A stretch of DNA of 64,000 bases, taken from positions 6,721,001 to 6,785,000 of the forward strand of contig CM056875.1 in the NCBI GenBank assembly GCA_029876055.1, given 5' to 3'. Of the stretch, positions 1 to 9,848 are shown piece by piece (the stretch's first letter is position 1; the number at the start of each line of letters is the position of its first letter). Source of the DNA: Madurella fahalii (lineage: Eukaryota; Ascomycota; Sordariomycetes; Sordariales). The notes under the pieces are model-generated. The model saw nothing but the letters and a program-made list of their open reading frames with translations. It was not told the DNA's origin and did not search any database. A program made the translations under genes and the position numbers.

Positions 1-914
1 CTGACAGCGCCACAGCAGATTAGCCGCAGCAGGGAGGGGGCGCAGCAGAAGTAAGCTCGGTACCCCAGAGCGAGAAGCAGCAGATGCAGAAAGTTAAGAT
101 AAAGTAAATCATTCGAGCATTGAGCGCGTGCAAGGCGCCAAGTTATCCGTCCTCTCTTTAATTGAGGCCTCGAAAGGGCACGCCGGGGGTTATGAGGATC
201 CGCACTCCGTAAGCCTGAACCTCCAGGCCTGAGCCTTCAGGCCTGTGTGTCTGGCGTAGCGCGCGGCAGACCCCAAATTCCAGTGCCACGCCCATCACTG
301 AGCAGCCGGAGCCTTGTCGTTCAGCAAGATACGACCATTGCAACATTGCAACCACCGACAGAAGAAATGTGCCATATGGGCTTGGCGCATTGGCTGGGCT
401 TGGGCCATCGCCAATTACCAGTCCCGTCACCAACCCGGGACAACGCACGTCTGCACGTCTCACTCAGTGAGGGGACAGAGGAGCCAAGCCGCTGTGTCAT
501 TGGCGCAGACGTGCAGTATTGCGCCGAGAGCTGAATTTCTAGGGCCTGGGCTTTGTCAGGCTCCCGGCGAATGCCTGACAGCCCCTCGCCGGTTGATACA
601 TTAGCTAAAGGTATTTTACATGGTCTGGTAGGTAAGGTACCTTAGGTAAGGTACCTTAGGTAAGGTACCTTGGGTTGGCATTCTCGGTTCAAGGTGACGG
701 CGATAATACGGCGCTGGGCCTGCAAGAGACTCCCCCCTGCTAGGCACCTCACCCGTCGTGATAGGGAGGCATCAGGCTCACTGGCAGAAGAGTGCAAAGT
801 CCCTCGCGCCTCATCCACGCATTTGCTTACCTTACTCTGACTGGCACAACTTCGTCTTGCTCCAAGGTAAATTCGGTGTGCATAGGTAAACCTTACGCTG
901 GTCTTCCCATCTAG
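1..914. other. Intergenic, no gene recognised
   Basis: No open frame here looks like a conserved protein and no splice-joined frame could be built. The only notable element is a three-unit palindromic repeat at 631-672. It may hold the promoter of the broken HET/TPR gene that begins at 915. Confidence 0.6.
631..672. repeat. 3x 14-bp tandem palindromic repeat
   Basis: The unit GGTAAGGTACCTTA occurs three times head to tail (631, 645, 659; the third copy differs in its last base). Each unit is almost its own reverse complement around GGTACC, so the array can form hairpins. Related TACCTTAGGTACC strings occur near 28691-28712 and 48268-48292. Confidence 0.9.
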
Positions 915-1745
915 ATGGACGTGATTACCATCACGGAGGCGTTTGCCTACCACAAGCTGTTGGATTTGTCAACTAGTGATGCCGACGGCACCGAAAGTGA
1001 GAATGCATTCGATGAGTTCGATGAGTTCGATGAGTTCGATAGCGATGACGACCCCGAAGACGACCCCGAACCCGAAGACGAGTACGAGGATGAATATGAA
1101 GATGAAGACGGCCAAGAGAACGACGCTCAGCGAGACGGCGGCCCGAACATCAATGATCACGAAGATGATGAAGACGGCCAAGAGAAGGATCACGAGGATG
1201 GTGAAGACGACGGGGAGTCCTTAGGTGATGGGGAGCTCCAATGTGATGACGGCCCTCGGGAGCGCTCATTCATCCCCCACGCACTTATCAAAGTCGGCTT
1301 CAATGATCGCCTCCTGGCGCTTTCCGGAGCGCGCAACTCGGAACCAGCTCTCTGCCTCAATGCAGTTCTCCGGGACGGCCTGTGGACGGTTGATCCCGAA
1401 TTCGGGTTCGGCAGATGCAGGATGGGTTTCCTGTCGCGGCTTGCTCATATCTGCACCCAAGCACAAATCCAGTCGTGTGCGCGGGAGTCTTGCGACCGCA
1501 CGAAGAAAGCCATGGACAGCGTCGCCCCTAGGTGTAATTGGGCCGTTTTCAGGGAGTGGGCACTCATCGCCATGTCTTGTCAAGCCAGCATGAACGACGA
1601 ACAGAAGCTCTCCCAGGCTCACACCCATATCGCCAGGGCCGTGTCCAGTTGCTGCATGGCGTTGAAACGCTGCGTTCGCGACGGGACTCGCAGGGCTGAA
1701 TTCTTCCGTCCTTTCCTTGACGGTCAGGCGGAAAAGGAGCATTGA
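915..1745 (+). pseudogene. Acidic N-terminal part of broken HET/TPR gene
   Basis: An ATG-started frame of 276 codons. Residues about 30-110 are a low-complexity Asp/Glu tract, starting with three copies of a Phe-Asp-Glu repeat (1011-1040). The rest is a Cys-containing segment without a recognised domain. The frame stops at TGA 1743-1745, yet the same frame remains protein-like beyond it (VDLAEVTNLIYWMAKIQSRI), so the TGA looks like a mutation, possibly CGA to TGA. I therefore read this as the start of the long HET/TPR gene that continues downstream, not as a separate gene. An independent short acidic protein cannot be excluded. Confidence 0.55.
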
Positions 1746-3356
1746 GTCGACCTTGCCGAAGTGACCAACCTCATCTACTGGATGGCCAAGATCCAGTCCC
1801 GAATCGGCATCGGCCCCAAAACTTCGGGCGCTGGAATCATCGTCTCCTCCCATCTCAGGTTACCCTTCCTTCCATCGAGAATGCAACCCAAGCCGTCGAG
1901 ACCATGGGCCTCTGCAAAAATCGCCTGTGGAACCTGGTCAATGTCAGTGACCGTAAACAGAGCGACCTGCCAGACATCATGGCGGCTCTCACCCCTCACA
2001 AAAACAATCTTGGCCACCCAGAGCACAAGTTCTGTACGCTGAGCAAGTGCCAGTGGGCACAAATGAACAGCACCTCGGTCAAGCAGTTGCACAAATGCGG
2101 GAAGTGCGAGAGTGAGAAACATGGCATGAACGACTCGAGGAGCGCAAAGAACACGGAGGATTCGAAGCTGGAACCTGACGGGCTGTCCGAGAGAGCGGCA
2201 GGAGCTGGCTCTCGTAAGAAGGAGTCAAGGGCGGGTATCGACAAGGAGACGAGCTGTTGCCAAAAACAATTTCCCGTCGAACTGCTTGAGACGGCATTGG
2301 AACTTGGGAAAGGCACCGCTTGGCTTTGCACCGGCAAATCACCCAAGTTGGGCGGACCGAAGGACCGCTATATCGCCATCTCGCACGTCTGGTCCGACGG
2401 CACCGGCGTTGGTGTCAAAGACCCAGGCACTGTCAACGCCTGCCTCTTCAAGTTTTTTGCCGGTATCGCGCACGAGCTTGGCTGTAAGGCAGTATGGTGG
2501 GACGCTCTGTCGATCCCCTACGAGCCCAAGGCTCGCAACAAGGCACTGAACATGATGCACGCTAATTACGCCAACGCCGAGTATACAGTCGTGCACGATA
2601 ATTCTCCTCAACTTCCCATGGAGTGATGATGGAGTTCCGTGTCTTGCCCTAGTTCTCTCCTCGTGGTTCACCCGGGGCTGGACCGCTCTGGAGTTGGCAA
2701 TGTCCAAGAGAGTCAAGGTCCTATTTGGGAACCCTGTAAAGGGCGGACCGCCGGTTATCAAGGACCTCGAAAGCGAAGTGCTGGCCAAAAGCCCCAGTCT
2801 TGCGTCCAGGGCGCACTGGTTGGCGACAACACTGGTTCAGCGACTCCGTAAGCCCGTCGACAATATCGGAGACTTGCTCGCCATTTTATCTCCTCGTAGC
2901 ACATCCTGGGCCCGCGATCGCACTATCATTGCCGCTCTGTTCGCCGGAGTGCCCGACTGCGACTTCACAGCCGGCGAGAGCATCATCACCTCTAAAGTCC
3001 TCGAATACGTCGGCAAGATTCCGTACACTTGCCTTCTCCACGGAAAGCCAACAATGCGAGATAGGGAGGAATATTCGTGGTGTGCTGCGACGCTTTATGA
3101 TATGCCTGTCGACATATCGACCGACATTGGAGGCGGGACTGTCTCCAAAACCCGGGCATTGCTTGAGATTGACGAGAGTGGCGCAGTAGAGGGAAAGTGG
3201 TGGTGCCGAGCATTCCGAGACGAAGACGACGCCAACAAAACCCAAGTCTACGGCAATGATCTTGCCGCGGCCGTCAAAGTCCATGTTGCGCTTTGTCACT
3301 GGAAACGCCGTCTATTGCTGAGACATTCAGATGACAAAGCGACCCAGCTCTTCTAG
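1746..3356 (+). pseudogene. HET domain segment of broken HET/TPR gene
   Basis: Heterokaryon-incompatibility (HET, PF06985-type) domain, the trigger module of fungal allorecognition cell death. Visible motifs are YIAISHVWSDG (about 2370), AVWWDALSIP (about 2489-2518) and, in another frame, SSWFTRGWTALELAMS (about 2658-2706). The reading frame shifts from 0 to 2 near 1800-1825, from 2 to 0 near 2600 (two bases appear lost between the HDN codons and LLNFPWSDDG), and from 0 to 2 near 3345, just before a TAG at 3354-3356. None of these switches has a GT/GC..AG intron that would repair it. The HET fold is therefore encoded but interrupted. Assembly error is an alternative for single indels but unlikely for all. 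Confidence 0.8.
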
Positions 3357-6300
3357 CCCTACCTACGAGCATCATTCGGGCCGGCCCGATCCTGAAATGC
3401 CACTATATCCGGGCCGTAGTCGAGAATCCGGAGAATCCTGAGGAGGGGGAATCTTGGCTCACTCCCGACATACTCTGCGACCCATACCCGGGGGATTGGT
3501 GCCTATGGGATGTCAGACTTGGCGGTACGGACGACGGTAAACACGAAATGCTAGCGGAGAAAGTTCTCGAATTGATGGTGGAGTTCGGTGAGGGTCAAAA
3601 CTTCGTCGGCGACGATAATGAGTCTGTTAAAGGGGATGACGGCGACTTAGAACCGGAACCATCAACGCAGGACGACCACGAAAGTCAGCAACCGCCCGAA
3701 TGGCTGAGCTATCAGCTCAAGCAAGAATACTGCCGTTTTCAGGAGGCCCCGCCTTGCGGGAGACCAGTGCTCGGCCCATCTGACACGGAGGAACTCTTTC
3801 TGAAAGCCCTGAGATCAAAGAACGAGAATGCCACGCGTTACCTCGTGAGGAACAATATTACACTGAGATCAAGACCAGAGGTGATCCTTCAGTCGCTCGG
3901 GCCCAGAGAAAAATCACTCTCCAGACTTATCATGCTAGGCGACATCTACGCGGACAATGGAAAGCTTCAGGATGCAATTCAAGTATACGAGTGTGTCATC
4001 CTTGAGTACGACAGGATGGGTCATGTTAAGCTTGATGAACCTCTGCGCCCAGTTCGCGCCCAGTATTCCCTAGGAAGCATTTACGCAAGGGTTGGAAGGG
4101 AGAGAGACGCAGAAGCGCTCTTTCACAAGATTCTAGCCCGGTGTGATTTGCGGAAGAAGACGGAGGATATGAAGAAGGCCGAGAAATCGGAGATAAACAA
4201 GACAGGTGGTGGAGATGGCGCAAAACCGAAAGCATCTCGTACGGAGCGGAATGCTTCTGCCGAGGAATCAAAAAAGGTTGCCTTAGGAAATACCCAGAAG
4301 TCCAACGGGAACGCCGATGAGAAGGCAAAAGACCAAATCAAGACTGAACAAAGGTGGTACCGACTCGAACTGGACGTTGTCGCAAACCTGACACTCCTAT
4401 ATGTGGCGAGATTCAATTTCGACGGCGCTGCTATGACATACCAGCGAGCACTGAAAAGAATTGGAAACCCCCCAGAAGACATCGAAGCCTTCAAGGGCCT
4501 GTGGAGCAGCCGAAATGGACAAGCCTTCGAGCGCAAGAACGAGCGGGACAACCAAGCTGCTAGGGTATACCAGCGTGCGCTCAAACGGTTCGACACAATG
4601 TTCCGCAAGGACCACGTGTTATGCTCGATCACGGCCCTCCACCTTGGCATCAATTACATGCTGAGATCCAAGTACTCGGAGGCTGAGCCTCATCTGATGC
4701 GTGCACTGACTGGCTTCTACGAACGACTCATTCCACTGCTCCGGCGTGGTGAAACCGCTTTGCAACACAGGAGCATGGATGAACACACCATCGTTGTGCT
4801 GACTCGATATTATCTCGGCCAACTTTTCATTCAACAGCAGAAGTTGAACGAGGCAGAGCACCAACTAGACCATGTGAGAGCGTTCGCCGCACCGGGGCCG
4901 GACCAGTGGGAGAGCGACCGTGACGTGCTCCAGCTTTCTGTAACTTGCGCACTGGGCCAGATCAATTTAACCGACGGGAAAGCAGATTACGCCAAAGCCC
5001 AGGAGTACTTCGCAAGCGTGTTAAAGCGCTGCGGATCTGAACCAGAGGGCGACTTGATTCGCCTGGCCTTTCAGGCAAATCTGGGCCTAGCTAAAGCCTA
5101 TCACGGGCGGAAGAAGACAGCGAAAGCTAGTTCCTTGTGCAGGAAGACGTTGGAAAAGATCATCTTGGCAAAGGGGTCCAATCCTCACGATCTTGACGAG
5201 TGCAAGACAAGGCTGTTCTTGGGCACGGTCTACCAGGACTAGAATCAAATTCATCAACTGTCTGCAGCTGAGGAAGAGATTGAAAAAGCGTTTCGGGGCT
5301 TGAGGTTTCTAGAAGGAGAGAGGAGCCTTGAGTACCTGCAAGCTGCGAGGAAACTTGGCATCATCTACGGGTTGGTCGGAAAAACGCCGAAGCAGAAGGC
5401 ATTCTAGTGGACGCGCTCGAGAGTCTCAATGTAGCCGTCGGCGCTTACCATCCGTATACGCTCAAGACGAGCTAGCAACTCGGGCGTCTCTACCTAGCCC
5501 AAAGACAGCTTGACGGCGCCATGAAGGCCTGCGAGCGGGCGTACCAAGGCTTCGAGAAGAGAGCATCAGGAGCAGAGCGCCGGCAAATGGCCGAGACCGC
5601 CCAAACCCTCGGCACCGTCTACCTCGAGAAGGGCATGCTTAGAAAGGCAAAAGAGATGTACCTCAAGGCATTTGAGACCTTCAAAGCAGCGGCATCAAAA
5701 ACCACCGGCAAAACAACAGCAACCACCAAGTCGACGGAACAAGGCGTGACCGACAAAGCAACGTTGCTCGCCGCCATGGACCTGGCCAAGGTTTGCGCCC
5801 TGCTGTGGGATCCGAAGAATAGGGCGGAAGCGATGAGAAAGTACCAGCTCGCTGAGAACGGATTCCGCTCCACTAGCCAGACCGAGTCTTTCCATCTCCT
5901 GGACGCGCAGCTGAGCCTAGGCAGCATCTACCAAAAGGACAGACAGTTCAGCAACGCCAGGGCAAATATACAAAGCGCCTTGGACGGCTTCAACAGGCTA
6001 CACCAGAGCTCGGGACAAACAACCGAGAAGAATGAAGCGAAAGCGAAGCGTGCCGCAGCGAAATGCTTCGAGGCCAAACTGCGCCTAGGACAACTGAAAC
6101 TGGATGAGTACAAGGGCGAGAAGGGAGGTGGGAGCGAGACGTACAACCAGAACTGCGGGTTCGTGGATTCTGGCGACGAAGAGAGCGCCGAGCACCTGGT
6201 CGCGGAAGCTCGGGCTGGTCTTATGGCCTTGCTGGGGGAAAACGACATTCTGACGCTTGAAGCATCGACTATTCTCGGGGAGTTGTATCTTGACATGGGC

Positions 6301-7023
6301 GAAGAAGACGTGGGTGAAGAAGACCTGTGTGAGAAGGGTGAAACGATCCTCAGGGACGTGCTAGAGTGTTACGACGCGGAACTCAAGCTCTCGCCTGGAC
6401 ACCCCAAGAAGATCTGGATCATGAACCGTCTCATCGAGTGTTTCGACAAATCGGATTCTGACCGCCAGGACGAGGTGGACCAGATGAAGGATCGCAAGTG
6501 GCGCGAGCTGGTGAAAGGCTACGGGAAAGACATTGCGGCCATGGTCATGGATGTGACGGATCTGAAGCACACGAAACGCTATCGCTTTGACGACGATGGT
6601 GACAGCGAGGATCTGGATGGAGATGACAGCGAGGACCAGGACGATGATATCAGCGATAATCAGGAGGACTGGGACGATGATTACGATTTGGATACTTGGG
6701 GCTCAGATTCGGACGACGACAGTGATGGTGGCGATAATGAGGATGACAGCGGGAGCGAAAGTACAGATCCTGATGAAGGAGGAGTATATGGCGAGGAAGG
6801 GAATGAGCCACTGAGGCCAAGCCCGGGTTCCCCGGGTGCCCATAGTTGGGCAGAGGCACTGCCATTACGCGCCGATGAAAGATGGACGTCGGATTCGGAG
6901 CCTCGTTCCGTATGCCATCACCGGCGATCGGATCAAGTGTTTCAAGTCCACAGGATGAGGATAACCGGCCGCCGCAGTGCTGGGAATGCATGCTGTCCTT
7001 CACGACTCAGAGCATGCTACTAG
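3357..7023 (+). pseudogene. TPR-repeat segment of broken HET/TPR gene
   Basis: The continuation after the HET domain is a long helical-repeat region of tetratricopeptide (kinesin-light-chain-like) type. Examples are SLGSIYARVGRERDAEALF (about 4066-4122), LGINYMLRSKYSEAEPHLM and LGTVYLEKGMLRKAKEMYL (about 5611-5667). TPRs are a usual C-terminal partner of HET or STAND modules. The frame is open as 3359-5242 (frame 2), broken by TAG 5240-5242, continues in frame 2 to about 5390, shifts to frame 1, meets TAG 5473-5475, then runs open to 7023. The end (about 6580-6800) is another acidic Asp/Ser/Glu tract. Both TAGs sit where CAG (Gln) would fit, as expected from C-to-T change. ATG 3548 and 5521 are internal Met codons, not credible independent starts. 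Confidence 0.75.
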
Positions 7024-7655
7024 ATCACTATGAGATCTCGGGTCACGGGACAAGTGTGACGGCCCCACCAGATCATGACGAGCCAGCTGAGCATGATGAG
7101 CTAGCTGAGCACGAAGCCCTCCAGATTCATGAGGGCGAGCCTGGAGAGAACAGTTACGAGGGGAGTGACATTGAGAATCCCCACTCTACTCATACCAACA
7201 ACGGCTACTCCGGAACTGATGGGGGATCGCTGTGTCCAGTCGGCAATATGGGGCTTGCGGACAACGGGAGGCTTGCAAACCATTTTGGTTACTATGCCGC
7301 AGTTGACCATGGGCACTCGGATTTCCTCGACAATCTATCAGAGCCCGACAACGCAGCTGATGACGAGGTCTGTAGTCATTCAACTCCCAAGCGGTCTCGC
7401 GTATGGTGTACACAAAATAATCTAACTTGAAGAATATCAGGTTCACGAAACCGAGCCTTACGAAAGCGATCATGAAGAGACTGGACTCGAGGAACCTGAC
7501 TATGATGATGGCGGCGATGACTACTACAGCATGAAGCCGCGGTGCCCGGTCTGTCATTTGCAGTTTGCACACGACGAGGCTCTTATAAATCATCTGGAAC
7601 ACTACGCTGAGTTTGACTATCAGCACTGGAACTTTCGTCTTTCTCAGCTGCAATG
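6882..7655 (+). CDS. C2H2-like zinc-finger protein or tail of the HET/TPR gene
   Basis: A frame from ATG 6882 joins across a 73-bp intron (7368-7440, GTCTGT..CTAAC..CAG, phase 0) to an exon ending at TGA 7653-7655, giving about 233 residues. Three finger-like units are visible. The first is C-x2-C-x12-H-x5-H (CWECMLSFTTQSMLLDHYEI). The second has Gly in place of its second Cys (CPVGNMGLADNGRLANH). The third has CPVC followed by paired His (about 7540-7600). Between them lie acidic, His-rich linkers. It overlaps the end of the TPR segment in another frame, so it is either the frameshifted C-terminus of that gene or a small separate gene. No function can be assigned beyond likely zinc binding. 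Confidence 0.5.
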
Positions 7656-9848
7656 ATCGGATTGGGACTCCCGAGGCGGACTGGACATGACACGGAGCGG
7701 TTCGGAGACTACTGCTTACCTAGGTTTCATTTCTCAATAGCTTTAAACGTCAGGCTGCTACCGTCAACTGCTGCTGCGAAGTGTGAGGATTTCTGGATTT
7801 TAGTTGGCCCGAGTATCAAATTGGCATCCTTCTGCTATGGATTCGGATTCATTAGCCGATTTTTAGTATTTCAGTCGGTTCAGATTCGATGTCAGATTGT
7901 CATGGATTCGTCACGATGCTGTGGATTTTGCGGAAACTTTGGGCTGGATTCTGTAGGAAGGGGGCTTGGCTGCAAAGGCGTGAAGGTGGAGACGGAGAAT
8001 GCTGACACGAACCACGCGAGATTTCCCTCTTGTTGGCGCCGAGTTCTGACGACCAGAAGCCGTCAAGAACGTGGCCCTGATAGTCGTTTTTCCAGAGTTG
8101 AATCTTCTCTAGGTGTGAAATCGGGCGCTCGTCATCTTGACATCGAGTTGCATCACTCAAAATAGCTGGACCAAACAAGTCAGTTCGTCTCGGCGCAGCG
8201 CCTGCATCGTCCGACCTCCGTGTCATTGGGATTCTCGTCTTGTCTTGCGGAATCGATTTTATCTTTACTGTCGTACGTAACTACTGCATTATCTAGTATA
8301 TACAAATGAATGCCGACGACCGTTGGAAAGCAGCTGTAGTATTCTTGTGATATGTACAAAGAGTTTTGCACATCTTGCGTAGGTTTACGTTGCCTACCTG
8401 TAGGCTTTGAGACTTTCCTCAATGGTCGGAAAGCCGTGATGCGCTCCTATTGACCACTGGCGCAGGTCCGCGTCGACGCCAACACCGTCCTGCGCCACAG
8501 GGCAGCCTACTGCAACGGTGAAGAAAAGAGGTGGTGGCGGTTGCGCAGTAGCGTCCAAGCAAAGCGGGTAGGTAAGTACCTCCTCGTCTCTCTGCTCCCC
8601 TTAATGTATGCTACATATACATCTCTCTTGAGTAGCCCTGTATTAAGTGATAACAATGGTACATGATGACCTTGCACTCGACCCCTCTGTCAGTGGTTGC
8701 CGCATCATAACTCCATCATTGTTCGCGTTGGAGAAACCTATCACGCAGGCACGTTGGACGGGCTGAACGGTGATAACAAGACGCTAGGGCAGATATACTA
8801 CCATATCCATCATACCGGCCAATCGCTATTTGTCGCACTTCTCAAACCCTTATTCCCCATCCTTGTATCACCCCGATCCCTACGCCCGGCCCAGGCCGTT
8901 TTTAAGGGTCAAAAATGCCGCAATCATGGTAGACATCCTAGCATACCTTCTGTTGTAGAGGCACTTCGCTGCGACACTTGTGATTTGTTTGATATTCCAT
9001 CGCCTGTGCCTGCACCCTTCGCTCTCTTCCCGGGCAAAGGTCAGTATAGAAGGCCGCTTCCGCCCCTAGGACAGAATTTTCCCAGAACAACACAATCAGA
9101 ACTTAATACAACCACTCTTTTCTAGCTAAAAACACGCTGTGTCTGACAACATCGTCTCCTAGCCTAGCACTAATCAAGGCCTTATCAAGTCTACACTCCA
9201 TCGATGCCAAGCCCCAGTGCATAGAGTCTGGTATTACTTTCACGTTGCTCAGTTATTAGATCTAGCCTAGTATATAGTATCTGAACTCTAATTAGTTTAA
9301 CTGTATAACAGTGGTATACAAGGTACTAATAGTATAGTATAATAGTATATCTAAGATATATATAACGTTATATTAGTAACGGCGAAGTATATTATTAAAG
9401 AGAAAGGGAATTGGCCTAGGCTTCTACTAATTAAAGTATATATTTATATACATTACCTCCTTTCGCGCTCCCGATACTTACCCCACCCAACTATTGCACT
9501 CCTTCGCCCACGTGATACCTACAATATTGTCACTTGCAGTATGATGAACGCTAAATCAAGCTGCTAACGGATTCTGCTGCTATCGATGGGACTTGGCTAT
9601 GCCTCTCCGTACTTGTAAACACACTTGAATTCTGGCCGCAAGACCGGCCTTGTCCGCAAAACTCAGTGAACAAAGCGGAACATGACTACGGTAAAGTCGT
9701 ATAACAATGAAAATCTATCCCACAACACCACCCAAGAACTTGTCATGTCCCGTTCCTTATCACTTCGCAGCCATTGTACGTCGCTATCCAAGCCCGCCGC
9801 TCACTTCGGAACTCCTCCATATATACTGCACGACCGCCGTAAAACCTA
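7656..9848. other. Intergenic, partly AT-rich
   Basis: No convincing gene. Open frames such as 7653-8165 and 8697-9125 lack recognisable domains and have no support from splicing signals. From about 9240 to 9460 the sequence becomes very AT-rich with repeated TATAGTATA-type strings, resembling RIP-degraded transposon DNA. The SNF2 gene ends at 9849 on the other strand. Confidence 0.55.

Noticed and set aside
969..1193. Hydrophobic Ile/Val/Phe-rich minus-strand frame that looks like a membrane peptide
   Set aside because: It is simply the complement of the GAT/GAA-rich acidic tract.
7653..8165. 170-codon plus-strand frame after the zinc-finger exon
   Set aside because: No recognised motif, no splice partner, and the start overlaps the stop of the upstream exon.
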